Source: an uncultured Microbacterium sp. (GTDB lineage Bacteria > Actinomycetota > Actinomycetes > Actinomycetales > Microbacteriaceae). From it: a stretch of 37,153 bases of DNA. The translations under genes and the position numbers were made by a program. Of the stretch, positions 1-7,850 are shown piece after piece. The stretch lies in the NCBI RefSeq assembly GCF_937927635.1, contig NZ_CALBRW010000032.1, positions 1-37,153 on the forward strand. The letters run 5' to 3'. The notes below the pieces were generated by a model. That model was not told the DNA's origin, made no database searches, and saw only the letters and a list, made by a program, of their open reading frames with translations. Each line of letters starts with the position of its first letter. Position 1 is the first letter of the stretch.

Positions 1-377
1 GCCAGGCCGCCGGCCGAGTTGGTCCACTCGCGGAACAGCTCGGTGGTGAACAGCAGGCGCACGATCTCGCCGGCGGCGATGGTCGCGATGGCCAGGTAGT
101 CGGCTCTCAGCCTCAGCGTCGGGATGCCGAGCAGCAGTCCCAGCAGGGCGCCGGCCAGCAGGCCGATGAGCATGCCGATGTACCAGGGGAGGCCGAAGCT
201 CAGCACCGAGATGGCGTAGCCGTAGGCGCCCACGGCCATGAAGGCCGCCATGCCGAAGTTCAGCAGGCCGGCGTAGCCGAAGTGCACGGCCAGGCCCGTC
301 GCCGCCAGCGCGTAGGCGATGGTGACGGGGCTGAGCAGGTATGCGGCGGTGTCGCCGAAGATGCTTCCGAAGTCCAT
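1..377 (-). CDS. livM: Branched-chain amino-acid ABC transporter permease LivM, N-terminal part (3' end outside window)
   Basis: Only about the first 125 residues are visible, because the gene runs off the left edge. The ATG at 377-375 lies one base after the livH stop codon (381-379), so the two permease genes are one operon and probably translationally coupled. The reading begins MDFGSIFGDTAAYLLSPVTI and contains LAVHFGYAGLLNFGMAAFMA and ADYLAIATIAAGEIVRLLF, which are typical LivM sequences with several membrane spans. In the LIV family, LivM pairs with LivH to form the inner-membrane channel, and the ATPases LivG/LivF would be expected further left. Substrate is inferred from family only; urea and amide transporters (UrtBC, FmdEF) are close relatives and cannot be excluded. 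Confidence 0.88.
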   Translation of the reverse strand, partial: MDFGSIFGDTAAYLLSPVTIAYALAATGLAVHFGYAGLLNFGMAAFMAVGAYGYAISVLSFGLPWYIGMLIGLLAGALLGLLLGIPTLRLRADYLAIATIAAGEIVRLLFTTELFREWTNSAGGL

Positions 378-378
378 G

Positions 379-1728
379 TCAGCCCAACCTCTCCTTGCGT
401 CCGAAAAGTCCTTGCGGGCGCACCAGCAGGATGATGATCAGCGCGGCCAGCGCGCTGGCGTACTTCAGGTCGGACGGGATCCAGAGGGTGGACACCTCGA
501 CGGCGATGCCGACGATGATCGAGCCGATGATGGCGCCGAACGCGGTGCCGAGGCCGCCGATCGTCATGGCGCAGAAGATCAGCAGCAGCATCTGCACGCC
601 CATGTCCCACTTCACACCGGGGCGGAAGTACGCCCACAGGATGCCGGAGATCGCCGCCAGGGCGCCCGCCAGGATCCACACCAGGCGGATGACCTTGTCG
701 ACGTCGATGCCGGTGGCCGCGGCGAGCTGCGGGTTGTCGGAGATGGCGCGGGTGGCCTTGCCGATCCGGGTGCGGGTGAGGAACAGCCCCACGCCGATGA
801 TGACCACCAGGCTGACGGACATCGTGATCACGTCGATGTACGACAGCGAGATCGGGCCCAGATTCCAGGGCTTCGGACTGGCGCCCGGCAGCTGAAGCGT
901 GCCGCCGCCGATCACGAACTGGAAGATGTATCGCATGGCCAGCGCCAGGCCGATGCTGACGATCATCAGCGGCACGACGCTCATGCCGCGTCTTCGCAGC
1001 GGAGCCCACAGGCCGACATCCAGTGCCCAGCCCAGCAGTCCGCCTCCGACGACGGCGGCGACAATGCCGAGCCACAGCGGAAGACTCCAGAACGAGGTGC
1101 ACAGCACCGCGACGATGCCGCCCCAGGTCACCATGTCGGCGTGGGCGAAGTTGCCGAGGCGCGTGGTGCCGTAGATGAGGGCGGCGCCCATCGACGCCAG
1201 CGCCAGCAGCAGGCCGAAGTTCAGGCCGTTGAAGGTGCGCGAGAGCAGCTGGCTCCAGAACGACTCGGTCACGCGCTCGCCCTGTCCGAGGAACAGGTTC
1301 ACGATCTTCGTGCCGGTCAGGCCGAACGAGGCCTCGAAGGCGCCGCTGGTGCCGGAGACCGCCTTCACGCCCTGCGGCAGCTTGGACGGGTCGATGATCA
1401 CGCCCTTGGGCAGGGTGTCCTCGTCGATCGTGATCGTGTACGTGGCCTTCTTCGGCACGTACAGACGCCACTTGCCGTCGGCATCCGTCTTCGTCTTGCC
1501 CTTGAAGCCGTTGCCCTCGACGCTCATCCCCACATCAGCGACCGGCTTGTCGTTGTTGGTGATGTTGCCGCCGAAGTAGAACGCGGTGATCTCCTGGCCG
1601 TCAGGTGTCGTGGCGGCCTGTGCTGAACCGGCGGGTATGCCGAGCACGATGAAAGTGGCCAACAGTGCTGCGATCAGCGCCATCAGCCCGGTTCGGGGGC
1701 GCTGAAGCGCCACAGTTCTCAGTCCCAC
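379..1728 (-). CDS. livH: Branched-chain amino-acid ABC transporter permease LivH with an exported N-terminal extension
   Basis: 449 residues, about 150 longer than a minimal LivH. Residues about 15-38 form a signal-peptide-like segment ending in SAQA. Residues about 45-130 look like a small beta-rich, carboxypeptidase-regulatory-like domain (DKPVADVGMSVEGNGF, TDADGKWRLYVPKKATYTIT), expected outside the membrane. From about residue 150 a normal LivH permease follows (LNFGLLLALASMGAALIYG, RLGNFAHADMVTWGGI, GLGTAFGAIIGSIIVGIAVE). It is upstream of livM, with the two genes separated by one base. A purine-rich GTGGAGG precedes the ATG. It diverges from guaB across a 274-bp intergenic region. The permease identity is firm; the role of the extra domain is unknown, perhaps contact with the binding protein or cell wall. 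Confidence 0.88.
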   Translation of the reverse strand: MGLRTVALQRPRTGLMALIAALLATFIVLGIPAGSAQAATTPDGQEITAFYFGGNITNNDKPVADVGMSVEGNGFKGKTKTDADGKWRLYVPKKATYTITIDEDTLPKGVIIDPSKLPQGVKAVSGTSGAFEASFGLTGTKIVNLFLGQGERVTESFWSQLLSRTFNGLNFGLLLALASMGAALIYGTTRLGNFAHADMVTWGGIVAVLCTSFWSLPLWLGIVAAVVGGGLLGWALDVGLWAPLRRRGMSVVPLMIVSIGLALAMRYIFQFVIGGGTLQLPGASPKPWNLGPISLSYIDVITMSVSLVVIIGVGLFLTRTRIGKATRAISDNPQLAAATGIDVDKVIRLVWILAGALAAISGILWAYFRPGVKWDMGVQMLLLIFCAMTIGGLGTAFGAIIGSIIVGIAVEVSTLWIPSDLKYASALAALIIILLVRPQGLFGRKERLG

Positions 1729-1901
1729 GCATCCTCCACATCGAGTGCCCTCGAACGAACTCGGGCAGTCGTTCGATGATGGACGTGCACTGAGCGTATC
1801 CCCCCGGCGGCCCGATCCGCACCAACCGTTTCCTGATCGGAACGTGCAGCCCGCGCGTGTCGCACCCGTCTTCCTGGGAATCTCCGGGGTCCGCGGGCCG
1901 T

Positions 1902-1907
1902 TAGACT
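1902..1907 (+). promoter_or_regulatory. Candidate -10 element for guaB
   Basis: TAGACT matches the actinobacterial TANNNT -10 consensus. Transcription would begin near 1914, leaving a leader of about 90 nt before the guaB ATG. No riboswitch-like fold is recognised in that leader. The call rests on the hexamer and position only. Confidence 0.4.
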
Positions 1908-2002
1908 CGGTACACGACGGACACGCTCCCGTCCAGGCCGCAGTCGTCCCCGCGCATTCCCGTCATTCGATCGCGCCGCCAGGCGCAGAGGAGCCAGTTT
2001 CT

Positions 2003-3508
2003 ATGCCCCAGCACGATCCGTTCGGTTTCACAGGGCTCACCTACGATGACGTGCTGCTGCTGCCAGGGCACACGGACGTCATCCCCAGCGAGGCCGACAC
2101 GTCGTCGCGCATCTCCCGCCGCATCTCGGTCGCGACGCCGCTGCTCTCCAGCGCGATGGACACCGTGACCGAGGCGCGCATGGCCATCGCGGTGGCGCGC
2201 GAGGGCGGCATCGGCATCCTGCACCGCAACCTCTCCATCGCCGATCAGGCAGCCGACGTCGACCGCGTCAAGCGCAGCGAGTCCGGCATGATCACCGACC
2301 CGATCACGACCACCGCCGACGCCACCGTCGACGAGGTCGACAAGCTGTGCGCGAAGTACCGCATCTCGGGCCTGCCCGTCGTCGATGACGAGAAGCACCT
2401 GGTGGGCATCATCACCAACCGCGACATGCGGTTCGTCTCGGGCTTCGAGCGCAAGACCACCCTGGTCAAGGACGTGATGACCAGCGAGAACCTGGTGACG
2501 GCGCCGGTGGGCGTGCCCGCGGGCGAGGTCATCGCGCTGTTCGCCAAGCACCGCGTCGAGAAGCTGCCGCTGATCGACTCCGACGGCAAGCTCGCGGGCC
2601 TGATCACCATCAAGGACTTCGACAAGAGCGAGAAGTACCCGCTGGCCACCAAGGACGAGCACGGCCGCCTGCGCGTGGGCGCCGCGATCGGCTTCTTCGG
2701 CGATGCCTGGGAGCGTGCCGAGGCGCTGCGCGACGCGGGCGTGGACGTGCTGGTGGTCGACACCGCCAACGGCCAGTCGCAGGGCGTGATCGACCTGATC
2801 AAGCGGCTGAAGGCCGACCCCACGTTCGAGCACATCGACATCATCGGCGGCAACGTCGCGACCCGTGAGGGCGCGCAGGCCCTGGTGGATGCCGGCGTCG
2901 ACGCCGTGAAGGTGGGCGTGGGCCCCGGGTCCATCTGCACCACCCGCATCGTCGCCGGCGTGGGCGTGCCGCAGGTCACGGCCGTGTACGAGGCGTCGCT
3001 GGCCGCCGCCCCCGCGGGCATCCCGGTGATCGCCGACGGCGGTCTGCAGTACTCCGGCGACATCGCCAAGGCGCTGGTCGCCGGTGCGGATGCCGTGATG
3101 CTGGGCTCGCTGCTGGCCGGCACCGACGAGTCGCCGGGCGAGATCGTCTTCCAGTCCGGCAAGCAGTTCAAGCTGTACCGCGGGATGGGTTCGCTGGGCG
3201 CCATGCAGACGCGCGGCAAGCAGACCTCGTACTCCAAGGACCGCTACTTCCAGGCCGACGTGCCCAGCGATGACAAGCTCATCCCCGAGGGCATCGAGGG
3301 CCAGGTGCCCTACCGCGGCCCGGTGTCGGCGGTCGTGTACCAACTGGTCGGCGGACTGCGCCAGTCGATGTTCTACGTCGGTGCGCGCACCGTCGAGGAG
3401 CTGAAGGCCCGCGGGAAGTTCGTCCGCATCACCGCGGCCGGCCTGAAGGAGTCGCACCCGCACGACGTGCAGATCGTCGTCGAGGCGCCGAACTACAACA
3501 AGCGCTGA
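2003..3508 (+). CDS. guaB: Inosine-5'-monophosphate dehydrogenase
   Basis: 501 residues, the usual IMPDH length. It oxidises IMP to XMP with NAD+, the committed step to GMP, in the cytosol. The ATG at 2003 is chosen because AGAGGAG (1987-1993) lies 9 nt upstream and the protein then starts MPQHDPFGFTGLTYDDVLLL, the conserved IMPDH N-terminus; a longer in-frame reading from 1745 has no homology. Two CBS domains lie at about residues 95-205 (DEVDKLCAKYRISGLPVVDD and the GKLAGLITIKDFDK region). The catalytic loop is GPGSICTTR with Cys312, and the flap region follows (YRGMGSLGAMQ). A strong hairpin terminator follows immediately. guaB3 and guaA lie further along the same strand. Confidence 0.97.
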   Translation: MPQHDPFGFTGLTYDDVLLLPGHTDVIPSEADTSSRISRRISVATPLLSSAMDTVTEARMAIAVAREGGIGILHRNLSIADQAADVDRVKRSESGMITDPITTTADATVDEVDKLCAKYRISGLPVVDDEKHLVGIITNRDMRFVSGFERKTTLVKDVMTSENLVTAPVGVPAGEVIALFAKHRVEKLPLIDSDGKLAGLITIKDFDKSEKYPLATKDEHGRLRVGAAIGFFGDAWERAEALRDAGVDVLVVDTANGQSQGVIDLIKRLKADPTFEHIDIIGGNVATREGAQALVDAGVDAVKVGVGPGSICTTRIVAGVGVPQVTAVYEASLAAAPAGIPVIADGGLQYSGDIAKALVAGADAVMLGSLLAGTDESPGEIVFQSGKQFKLYRGMGSLGAMQTRGKQTSYSKDRYFQADVPSDDKLIPEGIEGQVPYRGPVSAVVYQLVGGLRQSMFYVGARTVEELKARGKFVRITAAGLKESHPHDVQIVVEAPNYNKR

Positions 3509-3520
3509 ACTGAATCCACG

Positions 3521-3551
3521 GAAGGGGCGGATGCTGAGCATCCGCCCCTTT
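3521..3551 (+). terminator. Terminator after guaB
   Basis: A perfect 13-bp stem, AAGGGGCGGATGC (3522-3534) and GCATCCGCCCCTT (3538-3550), closes a TGA loop and ends in three T. It begins 13 bases after the guaB stop codon. Confidence 0.9.
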
Positions 3552-3569
3552 CGCGCGTCCGGTGCGGGT

Positions 3570-3645
3570 ACGGATGTCGGCTCAGATCACGGATGTCGGC
3601 CGCATCGGCGGGTCCCAGCCGACATCCGTGAAACGGGCCGACATG
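3570..3645. repeat. Cluster of direct and inverted ACGGATGTCGGC repeats
   Basis: ACGGATGTCGGC occurs at 3570-3581 and again at 3589-3600. The exact inverse GCCGACATCCGT is at 3618-3629, and a partial inverse GCCGACAT is at 3637-3644. Either direct copy can pair with the inverted copy, so alternative hairpins are possible. It lies between the guaB terminator and the symporter promoter. It may be an intergenic palindromic repeat or an operator; function unknown. Confidence 0.7.
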
Positions 3646-3719
3646 TGTACCGGCCGCCCCGGGCTGACGCATCCGCCGACGACGCCTTCCGTGCATCCGC
3701 GCGGCGACGCCTGCGCCGC

Positions 3720-3725
3720 TAGAGT
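3720..3725 (+). promoter_or_regulatory. Candidate -10 element, leaderless start of the symporter gene
   Basis: TAGAGT ends 6 nt before the ATG at 3732, with no purine-rich ribosome site between. This spacing puts the transcription start at the start codon itself, the leaderless arrangement common in Actinobacteria. Confidence 0.5.
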
Positions 3726-3731
3726 GAGCGC

Positions 3732-5102
3732 ATGCGGTCAGGGTCCAATTCGCTCAGTCGGGGACAGGTCTCGCGCTATGCGATCGGGTCGCTCGGCACG
3801 GGCGGTTTCTCCACGCTGCCGGGCCTGGTGCTGGTCTACTACCTGACCGATTCGCTGGGCGTGACCGCGCTCGCCGCCGGCGCGATCGTCACCGTCGCCA
3901 AGGTGTGGGACGTGCTGATCGACCCCGTCATCGGCGGCATCAGCGACCGGGCGCTCGCGCACACCGGCACCCGCCGGCGGACCATGCTGATCGGCGGTAT
4001 CGGGCTGCCCCTCGCGTTCGTGCTCACCTTCGCCGTGCCGGCGGGCCTCGGCCCGGTGCCCGCGGCGCTGTGGGTGCTCGTGGCGTTCATGCTGGCCGCC
4101 ACCTGCTTCAGCCTGTTCCAGGTGCCGTACATCGCCTTGCCCGCCGAGCTGACCGACGACTACCGGGAGCGCACCCGGCTGCTGAGCTGGCGGGTGGTCA
4201 TGCTGACCGTCGCGATCCTGATGTTCGGCGCGGGCGGTCCCGAACTGCGCGCGCTGTTCCCCGAGAACCCGCTGCTGGGCTACCTCGTGATGGCGGCCGT
4301 CGCCGCCGTCATCCTCGGGTTCGGGATGCTGACCTCGGCCTCCGTGGCGCCGCAGCGCCCGCTGCTGCCGGTGCGCCGCGGCTCCACCATCGCGGAGCAC
4401 TACCGCGATGGCATCGTCGTGCTGCGCGAGAGCCAGCCGTTCCGCGCTCTGCTGGCGACGTTCCTGCTGCAGGGATTGGCCACCGGCATGATGCTGGCCG
4501 CCGCGCAGTACGTGGCGCGCTGGGTGCTCGACGACGAGACGGCCGTCACGCAGCTGTTCGTCGCACTGATCGCCCCTGCCCTGCTGATGGCGCCGGTGTG
4601 GAAGCTCATCGCCGATCGCATCGGCAAGGAGCGGGCGTTCCGCATGGCCAGTGCGCTGTTCCTGCTGGCGACCCTGGCGCTCACGGCCATGGTCTGGGTG
4701 CCGGGCTGGTGGATCGTGGCTCCGGTGGCACTGGCGGGTGCCGCCTACGCCGGCATGCAGACGCTCCCGATGGCCATGCTCCCCGACGTGATCGCCTACG
4801 ACCGCACCGTGCAGGAGGCCGCCGGAACGGGCGGCGCGAACCGCTCCGGGATCTTCGGCGGCGTGTGGACGGCGGGCGAGACCAGTGGGATGGCGCTCGG
4901 GGGCACCATCCTCACCATCGTGCTGGCAGCGACGGGCTACCTGGAGACCACCGCCGGCCACGAGGTCGTGCAGCCGGCAGCCGCCGTCACCGGGATCGGG
5001 ATCTCCTTCAGCATCCTGCCCGCGGCCCTGATGCTGCTGAGTCTGCTCACCCTGGCCCGGTACCGGCTGCGGGAGCATGACATCGTCGGAACGTCGGCAT
5101 GA
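3732..5102 (+). CDS. GPH-family (MelB-like) sugar:cation symporter, MFS superfamily
   Basis: 456 residues with about 12 hydrophobic spans. The N-terminal half carries the GPH signature around residues 55-75 (WDVLIDPVIGGISDRALAHT followed by GTRRRTMLIGG), as in melibiose and glucuronide symporters, and the second half has LPDVIAYDRTVQEAAGTGG. Proteins of this family import glycosides with Na+ or H+; the substrate here cannot be read from sequence. The stop codon overlaps the start of the next gene (ATGA at 5099-5102), so transporter and PLP enzyme are probably made together and may handle one compound. The ATG at 3732 is supported by a TAGAGT -10 at leaderless spacing. Confidence 0.85.
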   Translation: MRSGSNSLSRGQVSRYAIGSLGTGGFSTLPGLVLVYYLTDSLGVTALAAGAIVTVAKVWDVLIDPVIGGISDRALAHTGTRRRTMLIGGIGLPLAFVLTFAVPAGLGPVPAALWVLVAFMLAATCFSLFQVPYIALPAELTDDYRERTRLLSWRVVMLTVAILMFGAGGPELRALFPENPLLGYLVMAAVAAVILGFGMLTSASVAPQRPLLPVRRGSTIAEHYRDGIVVLRESQPFRALLATFLLQGLATGMMLAAAQYVARWVLDDETAVTQLFVALIAPALLMAPVWKLIADRIGKERAFRMASALFLLATLALTAMVWVPGWWIVAPVALAGAAYAGMQTLPMAMLPDVIAYDRTVQEAAGTGGANRSGIFGGVWTAGETSGMALGGTILTIVLAATGYLETTAGHEVVQPAAAVTGIGISFSILPAALMLLSLLTLARYRLREHDIVGTSA

Positions 5103-6550
5103 GCGATGCCGGCGACATCCTCGAGCGACTGAGACGGCTGCGCGCGGGGGATGCTCCCACCCACGGCGGGCGCGTGATGTCGTACGTGTACGACTCGGGC
5201 AGACCCGAGCTGGACGAACTGGCGGATGCCGCCGCGCGGCTCGCCCGCCCGCTGAACGGACTCGATCCCACGGTCTTCCCGTCGATCGCCGCCATGGAGC
5301 GCGACGTGGTCGGCTTCGCGAGGCGGATGCTGCACGGCGGCGGCTCCGTGGTGGGATCAGTCACCAGCGGGGGAACGGAGAGCTGCCTGCTGGCGGTGAA
5401 GACGGCGCGCGACCTGTGGCGGCGCACACACCCGGGCGGTGAGCGTCCGCGGCTGGTGACGACCACGGCCGTGCATGCGGCGTTCCAGAAGGCCGCCGCG
5501 CTGTTCGACCTCGACTGGGACCCGGTGCCGGTCAGTGCCTCCGGGCACGCGCGCGCGAGGGACCTCATCGCGCGTCTGGGTGACGACGTGGCGCTGGTGG
5601 TCGTGTCGGCGCCGGCGTATCCGACGGGCGTGCTCGACCCTGTCGCCGAGGTGGCGGCAGCCACGTCGGCGCGGGGCATCCCCTGCCATGTGGACGCGTG
5701 CTTCGGCGGCTTCGTCCTGCCCTGGTGGCCGGGGCTGCCGGACTGGGACTTCCGGGCGCGCGGCGTGACCAGCATCTCCGCCGACCTGCACAAGTTCGGC
5801 TACGCGCCCAAGGGCGTCTCGGTGCTGCTGCACCGCGGGCGTCGCCGGCACCGGGCGCAGTTCTTCGCCACCACGCGGTGGTCGGGGTACCCGGTCGTGA
5901 ACCCCACGCTGCTGGGCTCGAAGTCGGTGTCGCCGCTGGCCGCCGGCTGGGCGATCATGCAGCACCTGGGCACGAGCGGGTATGCCGATCTGGTGGGGTC
6001 GATCACGAGGGCGGCGGATGCCGTGCGCGCCGCCGTCGACAGCATCCGGGGTCTGGCCGTGCTGGGCGACCCCGTCGGGCCGGCGATCGCAGTGGTGGCG
6101 GATCCGACGGTGCCGGAGAGGGAGCGCGTGGACCCGCATCGGCTGGCCGACGCGCTCGTCGGCTACGGCTGGAAGATCCAGCACCAGCCCGGGCTGACGC
6201 AGGCGGACGGCGTGCGCATGCCGCACAGCGCGCATCTCACGCTCACGCCCGTGCTCGAGCGGGGCGTGGACGAGTTCGCGGCGGCCCTGGTCGCGGCATC
6301 CGATTCCGTGCGAGGAGAACCGCAGGCCGACGCGAGGATGCTGCTGGCGGGCATGAGGATGCTGGGATACGGCGACGGCGGGCGGGTGCCCGGACCTGCG
6401 GCCGCATGGCGCCTGCTGCGTCTGGCCGGGGCGGGAAAGGTCTCAGCCGACCAGCCCATGGCCGTGCTGATGGCCCTCGTCGAGCGGCTGCCGCACGACG
6501 TGTCCGAGGCTCTGCTCACCGAGCTGCTGGCCCGCACATCGGAGCCCTGA
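5099..6550 (+). CDS. PLP-dependent group II decarboxylase / sphingosine-1-phosphate lyase-like protein
   Basis: 483 residues, fold type I PLP enzyme. Visible motifs are VTSGGTESCLLAVKTARD (cofactor phosphate binding), HVDACFGGFVLPW (Asp for the pyridine nitrogen) and SISADLHKFGYAPKGVSVLL, where Lys232 is the expected Schiff-base lysine. The latter segment matches S1P lyases and related aminoacid decarboxylases better than transaminases. The ATG overlaps the symporter stop by 4 nt. The bacterial substrate is unknown; long-chain base phosphate cleavage, amino-acid decarboxylation or another C-C lyase reaction are all possible. The last 110 residues are less conserved by eye. Confidence 0.82.
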   Translation: MSDAGDILERLRRLRAGDAPTHGGRVMSYVYDSGRPELDELADAAARLARPLNGLDPTVFPSIAAMERDVVGFARRMLHGGGSVVGSVTSGGTESCLLAVKTARDLWRRTHPGGERPRLVTTTAVHAAFQKAAALFDLDWDPVPVSASGHARARDLIARLGDDVALVVVSAPAYPTGVLDPVAEVAAATSARGIPCHVDACFGGFVLPWWPGLPDWDFRARGVTSISADLHKFGYAPKGVSVLLHRGRRRHRAQFFATTRWSGYPVVNPTLLGSKSVSPLAAGWAIMQHLGTSGYADLVGSITRAADAVRAAVDSIRGLAVLGDPVGPAIAVVADPTVPERERVDPHRLADALVGYGWKIQHQPGLTQADGVRMPHSAHLTLTPVLERGVDEFAAALVAASDSVRGEPQADARMLLAGMRMLGYGDGGRVPGPAAAWRLLRLAGAGKVSADQPMAVLMALVERLPHDVSEALLTELLARTSEP

Positions 6551-6575
6551 GGTCGGGCATCCGCTCCACCCGCTC

Positions 6576-6650
6576 AGAACCGGAGGATCGCCGAGATCCG
6601 GATGGATTCGTCGGGATCTGGCCGGTTCTGGACTGTCCTCCGGTTCTCGG
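6576..6650. repeat. 75-bp palindromic repeat, copy 1
   Basis: Outer arms AGAACCGGAGGA (6576-6587) and TCCTCCGGTTCT (6636-6647) are perfect 12-bp inverses. A nested pair AGATCC/GGATCT (6594-6599, 6614-6619) lies inside. Copy 2 at 7671-7745 is in the same orientation and matches at 66 of 75 positions by hand count. Copy 1 lies between convergent gene ends and could act as a terminator, but the second copy is at gene starts, which favours a repetitive element. Confidence 0.8.
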
Positions 6651-6688
6651 CCGCGCTTCACGGCGACGCTCGCCCGTCGCGCCGCGCT

Positions 6689-7543
6689 TCAGCGCCGCGC
6701 GAACAGGTGCAGCCCCTGTGCGATCGCGTTCAGGATCGTCTCCTGCACGTGGCGCATGTCGAACATGATCTGCTGATAGTCGAACCGCAGCACGGTGTAG
6801 CCCAGCAGCACCAGCCGGGCATCCTGTCGCAGATCCTTGCGCCGATCCTTCGCCTCGCCATGGAACTCGAAGCCGTCGATCTGCACCACCAGACGCTCCC
6901 CGATGAGTGCGTCGACCGGATGCCCGTCGATGAGAACCTGCTGCTGAACGCGAACGCCGCAGCTGCGGGCGATCCTCAGGAAGATCGTCTCGATGCCGGA
7001 GTCGGACTGTGCGCCGACCTGCCGCAGCACCGTCTGCGCAGCCGGCGATCTCCACTGCGTGCGCCGCAGTTGGCTCAGCGTCACCATGCTCTTGCGCAAC
7101 GCCGACTCCCACACCGTCGCTGCCAGCTTCGGCTCAAGGCAGCGGGCCACATGGAACAGCACGTTGAGCACGGGCTCCTCGGTGTCGAACCGCGCCACGG
7201 GCACGGGAGGACGTGCCCAGTGGAGAAGGAGCCCCGGATGCTCGCGGCCGCGTTCTGTCGTGGTCGTCGGCGGGAGCCACAGGTGGATGTCCGCGGAGTC
7301 CGGCGTCCACAGCCCCTGCAGCTCCGCCGCCGAGACGCAGGTGGCGCGCCCGCTGAGCTCTGCTGCGGCGCGGCGTGCGGGCGAGCAGTACGGGGCCACG
7401 AGCCAGGTGCGGTGCACGCGCTGCAGCATCCCGGCATCCGCAGCCTTCCCCACGGTGTGGCGGGAGAAACCCGCCTCACGCAGGTCGCGAGTGTGTGCGA
7501 TGCCGTGGTGCTGCCGCATCCACTCCGCAATATCGGTGCTCAT
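6689..7543 (-). CDS. AbiEi-like winged-helix plus DUF559 (Vsr-like) nuclease domain protein
   Basis: 284 residues. The first about 70 residues (MSTDIAEWMRQHHGIAHTRD, FSRHTVGKAADAGMLQRVHR) resemble the DNA-binding domain of AbiEi-type proteins. The last about 100 form a DUF559/very-short-patch-repair-type PD-(D/E)XK region, with GHPVDALIGERLVVQIDGFE, FHGEAKDRRKDLRQDARLVL and GYTVLRFDY. The ATG at 7543 is the first start giving this N-terminus. The middle section is unassigned. No AbiEii toxin gene is adjacent, so calling it an antitoxin would be unsupported. It stands alone, opposite to its neighbours, and is bracketed by two copies of a 75-bp palindromic repeat. Its function in Actinobacteria is not established as far as I know. 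Confidence 0.8.
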   Translation of the reverse strand: MSTDIAEWMRQHHGIAHTRDLREAGFSRHTVGKAADAGMLQRVHRTWLVAPYCSPARRAAAELSGRATCVSAAELQGLWTPDSADIHLWLPPTTTTERGREHPGLLLHWARPPVPVARFDTEEPVLNVLFHVARCLEPKLAATVWESALRKSMVTLSQLRRTQWRSPAAQTVLRQVGAQSDSGIETIFLRIARSCGVRVQQQVLIDGHPVDALIGERLVVQIDGFEFHGEAKDRRKDLRQDARLVLLGYTVLRFDYQQIMFDMRHVQETILNAIAQGLHLFARR

Positions 7544-7670
7544 GCCTGTCGAGGATGCTCGATCCGGGCATGTGCCGTGCGCTCGAAATCGCGGATTGTG
7601 GACAAGTCGTCCGATCCGTCGATTGTGCAGGCGTAGTCGGCGGACTCCGGATGCCGGCATCCACCCGCCC

Positions 7671-7745
7671 AGAACCGGAGGATCGCCGGGATCCGGATGG
7701 ATTCGTCGGAATCTGTCCGATTCCGGGCCGTCTTCCGATTCTCGG
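7671..7745. repeat. 75-bp palindromic repeat, copy 2
   Basis: AGAACCGGAGGA (7671-7682) faces TCTTCCGATTCT (7731-7742), the same 60-nt arm spacing as in copy 1 (6576-6650). One mismatch and one G-T pair remain in the arms. The copy lies between divergent starts, so it is not a simple terminator. Confidence 0.78.
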
Positions 7746-7838
7746 CGGATGGGCAACGCGGGGAGGGCGGATGGGCAACGCGGGGGAAGGCGGATGACGC
7801 GGGAGAGGCTCCCGGGAAGCGGCAAAAGCCACGACGGG

Positions 7839-7844
7839 TAGGCT
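7839..7844 (+). promoter_or_regulatory. Candidate -10 element, leaderless start of guaB3
   Basis: TAGGCT ends 6 nt before the GTG at 7851. No Shine-Dalgarno-like sequence is present in between. This supports GTG at 7851 rather than the ATG two codons later as the first codon of a leaderless transcript. Confidence 0.5.
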
Positions 7845-7850
7845 GGATGC

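Larger units (their letters stand above)
7544..7850. other. Intergenic region between the DUF559 gene and guaB3
   Basis: The 307 bp hold the second 75-bp palindromic repeat (7671-7745), a 22-bp tandem repeat unit beginning GGCGGATGGGCAACGCGGGG (7744 and 7766) followed by a degenerate third unit, and the candidate guaB3 -10. No coding sequence is supported. Confidence 0.6.

Noticed and set aside
1901..3541. Long minus-strand open frame opposite guaB
   Set aside because: It mirrors guaB codons, is Arg/His/Asp-rich with no domain, and is a typical high-G+C shadow.
6689..7543. Type IV toxin-antitoxin system based on the AbiEi-like N-terminus
   Set aside because: No nucleotidyltransferase toxin (AbiEii) gene is adjacent, and the C-terminal half is a nuclease-type DUF559 domain.
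7744..7800. Tandem GGCGGATGGGCAACGCGGGG units as a CRISPR or iteron array
   Set aside because: Only two good copies and a degenerate third, with no spacers; probably slippage in G-rich intergenic DNA.
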